64,000 bases of DNA, from positions 62,001 to 126,000 of the forward strand of contig NZ_FUYX01000008.1 of assembly GCF_900168195.1 (NCBI RefSeq), written 5' to 3'. The notes below the pieces were generated by a model, which did no database searches, was not told the DNA's origin, and was given only the letters and a program-made list of their open reading frames with translations. Below, piece by piece: positions 36,097 through 44,391 of the stretch. A program made the translations under genes and the position numbers. Every line of letters starts with the position of its first letter. Within the stretch, counting starts at the first letter, position 1. The DNA comes from Allobosea thiooxidans. Lineage in GTDB: Bacteria > Pseudomonadota > Alphaproteobacteria > Rhizobiales > Beijerinckiaceae.

Positions 36097-38472
36097 TCAG
36101 TTCGCCTTGCCGGCGTCGAAGCGCAGCAGCCGCAGCGCGTTGGCGGTGACGATCACGGTTGCACCGGTGTCGGCTAGGATCGCGACCCAGAGCCCCGTAT
36201 AGCCCAGCACGCTGGAGACTAGGAACACTGCCTTCAGCCCAAGCGCGATGGTGATGTTGGTGTGGATGTTGGCCATCGCTGCCCGCGCCAGCCGGATCAG
36301 CGCGGCGACATCGCGGACGCGGCTCTTGAGGACGGCGCCATCGGCGGTCTCGAGTGCGACGTCGGTGCCCGAGCCCATGGCGATGCCGATCCCGGCCGCG
36401 GCAAGGGCGGGCGCGTCGTTGATGCCGTCGCCGACCATCATCACCGGGGTTTGCGCGGCGAAGGCCTTGATCGCCGCGACCTTGTCGTCCGGCATCAGCT
36501 CGGCCTTGTGCTCCATGCCGAGGGTGCCGGCGATGGCGGCGCCGGTGCGGGCATTGTCGCCGGTCAGCATGGCCGAGCGGATGCCCATCGCCTTGAGCTC
36601 GGCGATGGCGGCAGCCGCGTCCTCGCGCGGCTCGTCGCGCAGCGCGACCAGCCCGGCCAGGGCGCCGTCGACCACGATGGCGGCGACCGTCTTGCCTGCC
36701 GATTCCAGCTCTTCCGCAGCGGCTCGGGCGCGCCCGTCGAAGGGCGCCCGGCTTTCGGCATGGCGCGGGGCGCCGACGAAGACGGCGCGGCCATCGACCT
36801 TCCCGGTGACGCCCTGGCCGGCGAGCGCCGCGGCCTCGGCGGCCGGAGCGTAGGCGACGCCATCGGCACGGGCGCGCTCGAGCACCGCCTCCGCGAGGGG
36901 ATGGGCGGAGCCGTGCTCGACCGCGGCGGCCAGCGCCAGGACCTCGGCCTCGCTGCCGGAGAAGGCGACGATGTCGGTGACGCGCGGCCGCCCCTGAGTC
37001 AGCGTGCCGGTCTTGTCGAAGGCAACGAGGCCGGTCTTTGCGGCGGTCTCGATGACGACGCCACCCTTCATCAGCAGGCCCTGGCGGGCGCCGGCAGAGA
37101 GCGCGGCGGCGATCGAGGCGGGAACCGAGATGACCAGCGCGCAGGGGCAGCCGATCAGGAGCAGAGCCAGCGCCCGGTAGATCCAGACCGACCATTCGGC
37201 GCCGAGCAGGAGCGGGGGCACCAGCGCGACAGCCAGGGCGAGCCCGACGATCGCCGGCATGTACCAGCGCGAGAAGCGGTCGATGAAGCGCTCGGTCGGT
37301 GCGCGCGCCTCCTGCGCCTCCTCGACCAGGCGGATGATGCGGGCGATGGTGTTGTCCTCTGCCGCCTTGTCGACGCGCACGCGCAAAGCCGCCTCGCGGT
37401 TGACCGAGCCGGCGAAGACCGGCTCGCCGACACCCTTGGTCTTCGGCACGGATTCGCCGGTGACCGGGCTCTCGTCGATGCCGGAGATGCCGTCGGTGAT
37501 CTCGCCGTCGGCCGGGATGCGGTCGCCGGGGCGGACCAGCACGGTCTGGCCGATCTTCAGGCTCGCGGCGTCGACCTGGCGGGTCGCGCCGTTCTCCTCG
37601 ACCAGGGCGGTCTTGGGCACGAGATCGCCCAGCGCGCGGATCGAGGCGCGGGCGCGGTCGGCCGCGACGCCTTCCAGCACCTCGCCGACGGCGAAGAGGA
37701 AGACGACCAGCGCCGCTTCCTCGGCTGCGCCGATGAAGAGCGCGCCGACGGCGGCGATCGTCATCAGCATCTCGATGGTGAAGGGAATGCCCGCGAGAGC
37801 GGCGGCGAAGGCGCGCTTCGCCACCGGCAGCACGCCGATGACGCAGGCCAGGATGAAGGCCCAATGGCCGATGCCAGGCCAGATCAGGCCGGCGACATAG
37901 GCCGCGCCGAGAAGCAGGCCGGTGCCGATGACGAGGCGGCCCTTGCCGGTCTGGTACCAATGCGCGCCATCGGGCGTCACCTCATGGACATGGCCCGGCA
38001 GGCCATGGCCGTGATCCTTGGCGGCTGCGGCCCCGGCAGCCTTCGGGCCGTGGCCGTGGCCGGCATGATCATGACCGGCGTGGTCGTGCTTGTGATCGTG
38101 GCTGTGGGCATGGCCCGAGCGGCAGGCTTCGCCGTGCTCATGCTTGCCGTGGTCATGCGCATGATCGTGGTCGTCGTGGCCGTGCCCGCCGCAGCAGCTC
38201 TCCTGCTTCGCCACCGGGGCGCTCGCATGCGAGGCAGCCAGCGCGGCGGTGGTGTAGCCGAGGCCGTTCACACGCTTCTCGATCGCCTCGGGCGTCGTCC
38301 GGCCCGCATCGAGCGAGAGCGTCAGCGTCTCCGACATGACCGAGAGCTTGACGTCGCTGACGCCAGGCAACCGCTCGACCGCGCCGCGGATCTTTGTCGC
38401 GCAGCTGGCACAGTCCATGCCGCCGACCTTCCAGGACAGGGTCTTGGTTGCGGCTTCGGGATGGGCGGCCAT
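36097..38472 (-). CDS. zntA: Zn/Cd/Pb-translocating P1B-type ATPase
   Basis: A 791-residue heavy-metal exporter. An N-terminal HMA domain with GGMDCASC (Cys21, Cys24) is followed by a very His-rich insertion (about 90-150, repeated HDH and HGH units) and the eight-TM P1B core. CPC in LLIGCPCALVISVP, phosphorylation site DKTGTLTQG and hinge GDGINDAPAL are present, as is the final-TM motif GLKAVFL..LADTGATVIVTANALRLL, whose Asp is the Zn/Cd/Pb ligand of ZntA. ATG 38472 is used; the longer frame to 38538 runs through the promoter. It is controlled by the MerR-type promoter at 38508-38538. Confidence 0.93.
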   Translation of the reverse strand: MAAHPEAATKTLSWKVGGMDCASCATKIRGAVERLPGVSDVKLSVMSETLTLSLDAGRTTPEAIEKRVNGLGYTTAALAASHASAPVAKQESCCGGHGHDDHDHAHDHGKHEHGEACRSGHAHSHDHKHDHAGHDHAGHGHGPKAAGAAAAKDHGHGLPGHVHEVTPDGAHWYQTGKGRLVIGTGLLLGAAYVAGLIWPGIGHWAFILACVIGVLPVAKRAFAAALAGIPFTIEMLMTIAAVGALFIGAAEEAALVVFLFAVGEVLEGVAADRARASIRALGDLVPKTALVEENGATRQVDAASLKIGQTVLVRPGDRIPADGEITDGISGIDESPVTGESVPKTKGVGEPVFAGSVNREAALRVRVDKAAEDNTIARIIRLVEEAQEARAPTERFIDRFSRWYMPAIVGLALAVALVPPLLLGAEWSVWIYRALALLLIGCPCALVISVPASIAAALSAGARQGLLMKGGVVIETAAKTGLVAFDKTGTLTQGRPRVTDIVAFSGSEAEVLALAAAVEHGSAHPLAEAVLERARADGVAYAPAAEAAALAGQGVTGKVDGRAVFVGAPRHAESRAPFDGRARAAAEELESAGKTVAAIVVDGALAGLVALRDEPREDAAAAIAELKAMGIRSAMLTGDNARTGAAIAGTLGMEHKAELMPDDKVAAIKAFAAQTPVMMVGDGINDAPALAAAGIGIAMGSGTDVALETADGAVLKSRVRDVAALIRLARAAMANIHTNITIALGLKAVFLVSSVLGYTGLWVAILADTGATVIVTANALRLLRFDAGKAN

Positions 38473-38507
38473 GACGTGTCTCCGTCTCACTTCTCTACGG
38501 GACACAC

Positions 38508-38538
38508 TCTCTACAAGCTGTAGCCACTTCAGGTTCAA
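38508..38538 (-). promoter_or_regulatory. MerR-family (ZntR/CadR/PbrR-type) promoter of zntA
   Basis: On the minus strand -35 TTGAAC (38533-38538) and -10 TAGAGA (38508-38513) are 19 bp apart, the over-long spacing that MerR activators correct. The spacer holds the dyad CTGAAG-TGG-CTACAG (arms match 5/6), close to known Zn, Cd and Pb regulator sites. Transcription would start about 30 nt before the zntA ATG. No merR-type gene is adjacent, so the regulator is encoded elsewhere. Confidence 0.8.
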
Positions 38539-38567
38539 GAGGGAAAATGCACGCCAGGCACATAGCC

Positions 38568-38664
38568 GTCATGCTCGGGCTCGACCCGAGCATTTCAGGC
38601 TGGGGAGGCTCCTTGGGCCATCTCGGAAAGAGATTCTCGGGTCTGCGCTTCGCCCGAGAATGAC
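38568..38664. repeat. Intergenic palindromic repeat, family D, copy 1
   Basis: A 97-bp element bounded by GTCATGCTCGGGCTCGACCCGAGCAT (itself palindromic) and ATTCTCGGG..CCCGAGAATGAC. It fits the general plan of the other families, with GTCAT/ATGAC ends and two nested hairpins. It lies between the zntA promoter and the 3' end of the first M81 gene. Confidence 0.75.
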
Positions 38665-38672
38665 GGTTTGCC

Positions 38673-40160
38673 TCAATCGAGCGGAAACACCGGCCGGCGC
38701 AGGCGCTTGTAGGGCAGGCCGGTGATCCGGCTGGTGCAAGGGCCGGGCGTCGTGACCGTGAAGCTGCCCTTGGCGATCTTGTCATAGGCGCGCCGGTGCG
38801 CCACTGCCGCCTTGACGCCGATCGCCTTCAGCGCTTCGGGCTGGATGCCCTGCGAGCGCAGCTGGCCGAGATCGAAGGGCGGCGTCTTGCGGCTGCTCAG
38901 CAGCACGGTGACGCCCTCGACCTGCACCACCACGCAGGGCCCCATGCTGAAATGCGAGCCCTGCGACGCCGCGAGATGGCTGTTGAGATCCTCCAGCGCG
39001 AATTCACCGTCGCTTGCGCTGATAAAGCGTGCCTCGGCCTCGACCGGCCCTTCGGCGATGGCGCTGCCCTTGCCGCCGATCGAGAGCTTGCGGACCTCGC
39101 CGGGCTTGGCGCCCGCCATTGCGGCGACCGCCGCAGGGTCGGCGATGGCGACCGCGCAGTTCTCGACGCCGTGGCGCAGGAAGGCGCGCAGCACCGAGGT
39201 GGCGTCGCCCGGCGCGCCGCCGCCGATATTGTCGGCCGGCTCGACCACGACATAGGGGCCGCCGGGCGAGCGCAGGATCTCGGCGACGGCCTCGTCGAGG
39301 TCCCATTCCGCCGGCAGGCCGAGCTCGCGCAGCTCGGTCGCCGTCGCGGTCAGGCGTTCCAGTGCCTCGCGGGCTGCGGCCTCCGGCCCGGTAAAGGCGA
39401 CCGCGAAGGCGACGCCTGCCTCGGGCACATCGGAGAAGGAGTAGCCGCCGATGACGCTCGCGACCCAGATATCGGGGTTTTCCTGCTCCATCCGGCGGGC
39501 GAGGGCCTCGAGATCGCGCATCGGCCGGTCGGCCGTGCCGGTGCCGGTCGGCGGCCAGATCACGGGCGCGTTGCAGGAGAGCATGCGCGGGCGCCTGCCT
39601 TCGTCCAGCGCCCGTGCCAGCAGCCGGGCCGAGCGCACGGCGGATTCGCGAGCGTCCGTGTGCGGGTTCTCGCGATAGGCGACGAGGGCGTTGGCATGTT
39701 CGGCCATGGCGGCGGTGAAATTGGCGTGCAGGTCGAAGACGCCGAAGACCGGCAGCTCCTCGCAGCCGGGGACCGAGCGGATGTGGGCGAGCAGCGTGCC
39801 TTCCGGATCGGGGCAGGCGGTGGTGACCATCGCGCCATGCAAGGCGAGCCAGATGCCGTCGAGCTTGCCTGCAGCGAGGGCTGCCTTCAGCGCGGCATCG
39901 AACTCGGCCAGGAAATGCGCGAATGCGGCATGGTCGACGGTGCCCGAGGGCAGGGCGGTGTAGCAGACCGTGGGCACGGCCTCCCAGCCCTGCGCCTCCG
40001 CGACCTCGAGGAAGCCGTCGACGGTCGAGCCGTCGCCGCGGCGGCGCAGGAGCTCCCCGCCCCTGCGGATGGTGAAATCGGAGAGCCGCGTGGTCTCGTC
40101 GACGAAGCTGTGCGTCTCATGGAACAGTGATCCGAACAGGATGCGGCGGCGCTGGGACAT
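38673..40160 (-). CDS. M81 (MlrC-type) metallopeptidase, paralogue 1
   Basis: A 495-residue protein of the family named after microcystin-degrading MlrC. Family landmarks and likely zinc ligands are FHETHSF (Glu15), WLALHGAM (107-111), DLHANFT (Asp143, His145) and ENPHTD (His167), then DNIGGGAPGD in the C-terminal domain. MlrC cleaves linear peptide fragments of microcystin; most relatives have unknown substrates. No signal peptide, so it is cytosolic. Divergent from paralogue 2 with a 181-bp shared control region. ATG 40160 is chosen (MSQRRRILFGS). Confidence 0.88.
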   Translation of the reverse strand: MSQRRRILFGSLFHETHSFVDETTRLSDFTIRRGGELLRRRGDGSTVDGFLEVAEAQGWEAVPTVCYTALPSGTVDHAAFAHFLAEFDAALKAALAAGKLDGIWLALHGAMVTTACPDPEGTLLAHIRSVPGCEELPVFGVFDLHANFTAAMAEHANALVAYRENPHTDARESAVRSARLLARALDEGRRPRMLSCNAPVIWPPTGTGTADRPMRDLEALARRMEQENPDIWVASVIGGYSFSDVPEAGVAFAVAFTGPEAAAREALERLTATATELRELGLPAEWDLDEAVAEILRSPGGPYVVVEPADNIGGGAPGDATSVLRAFLRHGVENCAVAIADPAAVAAMAGAKPGEVRKLSIGGKGSAIAEGPVEAEARFISASDGEFALEDLNSHLAASQGSHFSMGPCVVVQVEGVTVLLSSRKTPPFDLGQLRSQGIQPEALKAIGVKAAVAHRRAYDKIAKGSFTVTTPGPCTSRITGLPYKRLRRPVFPLD

Positions 40161-40207
40161 GATCGGCGAGGCTCCCTTGCTCACGAGGCCCGCATCTCGG
40201 CTGCTGG

Positions 40208-40236
40208 ATTGTTCCGGATCAAGCTACCATTGTTCC
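40208..40236. promoter_or_regulatory. Direct-repeat operator candidate between two divergent M81 genes
   Basis: ATTGTTCC occurs at 40208-40215 and again at 40229-40236, exactly 21 bp apart (two helical turns), in the same orientation (GGAACAAT on the other strand). A TTGACA follows at 40258-40263 on the plus strand. The arrangement suggests cooperative binding by one regulator controlling both M81 genes. Confidence 0.4.
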
Positions 40237-40341
40237 ATGCGAAGAAACGCGAGTGCTTTGACAGGCCGCGCCAACTCCCCGTTTCATGTTGTCCTCGGCG
40301 CGCCGGAAGGCCGGCGCCGCCGCTGATCGGGATGAATCCGG

Positions 40342-41802
40342 ATGCGCGTCTTCACTGCATCGCTGGCGACGGAAACCAACACCTTCGCGCCGCTCTTCGT
40401 CGATCGCAGCGCCTTCGAGAGCGCCTTCTACTGTCCGCCCGGAACGCATCCGCCGACGCCGACGCTGTGCTCGGGCCCGACGGTCGCAGCGCGCAGCCGG
40501 GCCGCCAGCGAGGGCTACGAGCTGATCGAGGGCACGGCGACCTGGGCCGAGCCGGCGGGGCTGGTTTCGCAGGAGGGCTATGAAAGCCTGCGCGACGAGA
40601 TCCTCGGCCAGCTCCAGGCGGCGCTGCCGGTCGACATCGTCCTGCTCGGCCTGCACGGCGCGATGGTGGCGCGCGGCTATGACGATTGCGAGGGCGACCT
40701 GATTGCGCAGGTGAGGGCGCTCGCCGGGCCGGATTGCGTCATCGGCGTCGAGCTCGACATGCATTGCCATCTCACCGCGCAGATGGTCGAGGGCGCCGAC
40801 ATCATCGTCGCCTTCAAGGAGTTCCCGCATACGGACTTTCTGGCGCGGGCCGAGGACCTGCTGGAACTCTGCCTGAAGACCGCACGCAAGCAGGTGAAGC
40901 CGGCGAGCGCCGTCTTCGACTGCCGCGGGTTCGCCGCCTTCATGACCAGCCGCGAGCCCGGGCGCAGCTTCGTCGACCGCATCAAGGCGATGGAGGGGCG
41001 GGACGGCATCCTCTCGATATCGGTCGCCCATGGCTTCCAGGCGGCCGACGTCGCCGATCTCGGCACGAAGGTGCTGGTGATCGCCGATGGCGACAGGGAC
41101 AGGGCGGCCGCGCTGGCGAAGGAGCTCGGGCTCGAAATCCTGGGCTGGGGGAACGGCGCCACGCCCAGGCACTACAAACCGGAGGAGGGCATTGCCGCGG
41201 CGCTCGAACTGGCCGAGCCCGGCAAGCCGGTGGTGCTCGCCGATCGCTGGGACAATCCGGGCGGCGGCGTCGCCGGCGATTCCTCGGTCATGGTCGAAGC
41301 GTTGCTGCGCCACCCCGACGTGCCGGCCGCGATCGGCGCGATGTGGGACCCGGTGGCGGTGAGCCTGTGCCGGGCGGCAGGCGTGGGGGCCGAGATTTCC
41401 CTGCGCTTCATCGGCAAGGCCGCGCCGTCCTCGGGCACGCCGATCGATGCGGTGGTGACGGTGACCGGCACGACCGACGACCTTCTGATCCCATTCGAGC
41501 AGAGCTGGGTCTCGCTCGGTCCGGCCGCGGCGATCCGGATCGGCAAGCTCGACATCGTGCTGGCCTCGACGCGGGCGCAGACCTTCAGCCCGCCGGTCTT
41601 CACCGATCTCGGTGTCGATCTGAGCGCGAAGACGGTGGTGGTGGTGAAATCCTCCAACCATTTCCACGCCGCCTTCGCGCCGATTGCGGCAAAAGTCCTT
41701 TACCTCGACAGCGGTGGACCATACCCGCCCGACGCGACCAAGATCCCTTATACCAAGGTGAAACGCCCCTTCTCTCCGCTGGACCCGAACCCATGGCTGT
41801 AG
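40342..41802 (+). CDS. M81 (MlrC-type) metallopeptidase, paralogue 2
   Basis: A 486-residue family member starting MRVFTASLATETNTF (Glu11). Further sites are LLGLHGAMVARGYDDCEGDL, ELDMHCHLT (Asp139, His141, His143), FKEFPHTD (His163) and DNPGGGVAGDSS. It is clearly divergent from paralogues 1 and 3, sharing mainly the metal-site motifs, so substrates may differ. Its stop codon overlaps the start of the PLP enzyme downstream, which implies coupled translation and a joint task. Confidence 0.88.
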   Translation: MRVFTASLATETNTFAPLFVDRSAFESAFYCPPGTHPPTPTLCSGPTVAARSRAASEGYELIEGTATWAEPAGLVSQEGYESLRDEILGQLQAALPVDIVLLGLHGAMVARGYDDCEGDLIAQVRALAGPDCVIGVELDMHCHLTAQMVEGADIIVAFKEFPHTDFLARAEDLLELCLKTARKQVKPASAVFDCRGFAAFMTSREPGRSFVDRIKAMEGRDGILSISVAHGFQAADVADLGTKVLVIADGDRDRAAALAKELGLEILGWGNGATPRHYKPEEGIAAALELAEPGKPVVLADRWDNPGGGVAGDSSVMVEALLRHPDVPAAIGAMWDPVAVSLCRAAGVGAEISLRFIGKAAPSSGTPIDAVVTVTGTTDDLLIPFEQSWVSLGPAAAIRIGKLDIVLASTRAQTFSPPVFTDLGVDLSAKTVVVVKSSNHFHAAFAPIAAKVLYLDSGGPYPPDATKIPYTKVKRPFSPLDPNPWL

Positions 41803-43094
41803 CTCCCGCCCCGCTTCCGCGCCTGTCGCTCCGCGAGATCGAGGAGCAGCGCCTCGACGTCCTGGCCAAGGGGATGCCATCGGGCGCCTCCGTCCGGCTC
41901 GGCGATGTCGCAAAGCAGGGCTGGAACGTGCTGACCGGCGACATGCCGATGCCGCTCGCGGTGATCCGCGAGAGCGTGCTCAAGGCCAACAGCGCCTGGA
42001 TGAGCGCGTTCAGCGCCGCCAACGGCTTGCTGATCGCGCCGCATGGCAAGACCACGATGGCGCCGCAGCTCTTCGACCTGCAGATCGCCGACGGCGCCTG
42101 GGCGATCACCGTCGCGACGATGCAGCAGCTCGCCGTCGCCCGGCATTTCGGCGTGAAGCGCGTCATCCTCGCCAACCAGCCGGTCGGGCGGCAGGAGATC
42201 GCCGCCTGCTTCGAGGCGCTGCGGGAACCCGGTTTCGAGCTCTATTGCCTCGCCGACAGCGTCGCCGGCGTCGGCTTGCTGGCGGCGGCCGCGAAGGGGC
42301 ATGCGGGCGCCAATCCGCTGCGCATCCTGGTCGAGATCGGCTTCATGGGCGGGCGCACCGGCGCGCGCAGCCGCGAGGAGGCGCTGGCCGTGGCGCGGGC
42401 GGTGGCGGCCGCACCGGGGCTGGAGCTCGCCGGGTTCGAATGCTTCGAAGGGCTGCACAGCGACACGGCCGGCGCCGACAGGCTGCTCGGCGAGGTGGTC
42501 GCGACTGCAGCCGCCGCCGAGGCCGAAGGCCTGCTCGGGCCGCAGCCGATGGTCCTGAGCGCCGGCGGGACCTCGCTGTTCGACCGGGTCGGCGAAGCCT
42601 TCAACGCCGCCGCCTTCAAGCGGCCGATCATCAAGGTGCTGCGCTCCGGCTGCTATCTGACCCATGATTCGACCGCTTATGCGGCCGCGTTCCTGCGGAT
42701 CACGCTGGAGACCAGCCTGAAGCTGCCGCCGGGCGGGCTCGAGCCCGCCTTGGAGGTCTGGGCCTATGTCCAGTCGCGGCCGGAGCGCGGGCGCAGCCTG
42801 CTTACCGTCGGCAAGCGCGACATCAGCTATGATTCCGGCTTGCCGGTGCCGCTGCGCTGGTTCCGTCCGGGCGGCGCGATGGCCGGGCCGGAGCCGATGC
42901 CGGCGGGGCATACGGTGCTCGCGCTCAACGACCAGCATTGCCATCTCGGCACGCCGGAGGAGAGCCCGCTCCAGGTCGGCGACATGGTCGCCTTCGGCAT
43001 CGGCCACCCCTGCACGACCTTCGACAAATGGGCGCTGCTGATGCTGGTCGACGACGCCTATCGCGTGACCGGCGCGGTCAGGACGTTCTTCTGA
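41793..43094 (+). CDS. D-serine dehydratase/D-threonine aldolase-fold PLP enzyme
   Basis: A 433-residue fold-type III (alanine-racemase-like) protein. The PLP lysine is in LLIAPHGKTTMAPQL (Lys86). The C-terminal metal-binding domain has GIGHPCTTFDKW (His405-x-Cys407), like the zinc pair of eukaryote-type D-serine dehydratases, plus NDQHCHLG. Relatives deaminate D-serine or split D-threonine and other D-beta-hydroxy amino acids. The gene starts inside the last codons of M81 paralogue 2 (10-bp overlap), linking D-amino-acid handling to peptide hydrolysis. Exact reaction uncertain. Confidence 0.8.
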   Translation: MAVAPAPLPRLSLREIEEQRLDVLAKGMPSGASVRLGDVAKQGWNVLTGDMPMPLAVIRESVLKANSAWMSAFSAANGLLIAPHGKTTMAPQLFDLQIADGAWAITVATMQQLAVARHFGVKRVILANQPVGRQEIAACFEALREPGFELYCLADSVAGVGLLAAAAKGHAGANPLRILVEIGFMGGRTGARSREEALAVARAVAAAPGLELAGFECFEGLHSDTAGADRLLGEVVATAAAAEAEGLLGPQPMVLSAGGTSLFDRVGEAFNAAAFKRPIIKVLRSGCYLTHDSTAYAAAFLRITLETSLKLPPGGLEPALEVWAYVQSRPERGRSLLTVGKRDISYDSGLPVPLRWFRPGGAMAGPEPMPAGHTVLALNDQHCHLGTPEESPLQVGDMVAFGIGHPCTTFDKWALLMLVDDAYRVTGAVRTFF

Positions 43095-43203
43095 TCGCGA
43101 CTGGGCAGGGGAACCCGGGGCATTCGAGCCGACGCGCGTCGGAACTGGTAGGATTGGTTCCGCTGTTCGCACTCAGCCTTGGAACCTTGGCCGGAGGCAG
43201 CCG

Positions 43204-44106
43204 ATGTCGCTCGTTTGCAGGCCAGCTCGCCCCGACGATCTGGCTGTGGCCGATGCTCTGGTGGTGGCCAGCATCAACGATCTCACGGTTCGCCACGGCT
43301 TCGGGCCGATGGCGACGGCAGGCGCCTCCAGCTTTCAACTGTTTTCGCTGAAGGACGACCCTGACGGCTTGTGGGTCGCGGAGGAGAACGGAGAACTCGT
43401 CGGCTTCGCCTGGAGCTGGGTTTGCGGCGATGTCTGGTTCCTCGCGCAGCTGTTCGTCGATCCGGCCCGGCAGGGCCAGGGCATCGGGAACGAGTTGCTG
43501 GAGCGAGCCATGGGGCACGCCCGGAAATCGGGGGCGGCTCACAAGGTCCTGATCACCTTCACCTTCAACTGTGTCTCGCAGGGGCTCTACATGCGACACG
43601 GGCTCTTTCCCAGGATGCCGATCTACTTCTTCAGCGCCGCATGCGAACGGGTGATGCCCGGGTTGCCGGAGCCGCCATTGCGCGCTGTTCCGATCGACGA
43701 AAGCCTCGCGACCATGGAGAAACTCGTCGCGATCGATTCTGGCGCCATAGGCGTCTCGCGGGAAAAGCATCACCGCTACCTGCGCGAGGACCCGGCGACC
43801 GAGGGGGTCCTGCTCTACGATGGCAGCGACTTGGTCGGTTACGGCTATACGAGCGCCAGCGGACATGTCGGTCCCCTCGCGGTCACGCGATCGGGTCGTC
43901 TGGGCGATGCCTTCGCGACCGCGTTGAAGCTGGTTGCCGATCGCGGGGCCGAGAAGGTTTCGGCGTTCCTGCCGGGCACCTGCGATGGTGCCCTGAGCCT
44001 TGCGGTCAAGCAGGGCATGCGGATCACCTTTCCGATGCTGTTGATGGCATCGCCCGGTTATGGCGACTGGACGCAGTATCTCCCGCGAAATCCGGGTTTC
44101 ATGTGA
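43204..44106 (+). CDS. Double GNAT-domain N-acetyltransferase
   Basis: A 300-residue protein with two GNAT repeats. The first (about 4-140) keeps the acetyl-CoA motif AQLFVDPARQGQGIGNELLERAMGHARKSGA. The second (about 155-285, VLLYDGSDLVGYGYTSASGHVGPLAV) is degenerate. CGGAGG precedes ATG 43204 by 5 nt. It sits between the M81/PLP pair and the peptide importer, so it may acetylate an amino acid or peptide handled there; that is inference. Confidence 0.82.
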   Translation: MSLVCRPARPDDLAVADALVVASINDLTVRHGFGPMATAGASSFQLFSLKDDPDGLWVAEENGELVGFAWSWVCGDVWFLAQLFVDPARQGQGIGNELLERAMGHARKSGAAHKVLITFTFNCVSQGLYMRHGLFPRMPIYFFSAACERVMPGLPEPPLRAVPIDESLATMEKLVAIDSGAIGVSREKHHRYLREDPATEGVLLYDGSDLVGYGYTSASGHVGPLAVTRSGRLGDAFATALKLVADRGAEKVSAFLPGTCDGALSLAVKQGMRITFPMLLMASPGYGDWTQYLPRNPGFM

Positions 44107-44216
44107 CGCCAGCCTGCTGGCGTCTCCTTTGGGGACTGCGTCGCCCCCAGCCGTTCGGTCCTTGCGCTGCGACTGGAAAGTCCTGCGGCGGCAAGCTGTT
44201 TCTTCTGGTGAAACCG

Positions 44217-44252
44217 CCGATCCTTGACGTGAATTTCGGTGCTTCCTAGCCT
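44217..44252 (+). promoter_or_regulatory. Promoter of the first peptide-importer operon
   Basis: -35 TTGACG (44224-44229), 17-bp spacer, -10 TAGCCT (44247-44252). The 17-nt word CCGATCCTTGACGTGAA (44217-44233) recurs exactly at 49691-49707 before the third M81 gene, so both operons likely share a regulator or sigma factor. Confidence 0.6.
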
Positions 44253-44391
44253 GACCTCAATGAGGGAAGGCCTGTCCTCCGCCCCGGCGGAGCGGACGGG
44301 CAAGAGCCGATAGCGGCGGCGGGCCGACAGGCGCAGTCGCTGGCAAGGATCGCCGGGCGACCGGCCTTGCGTCAAATGGGAGGAAAGCTTC

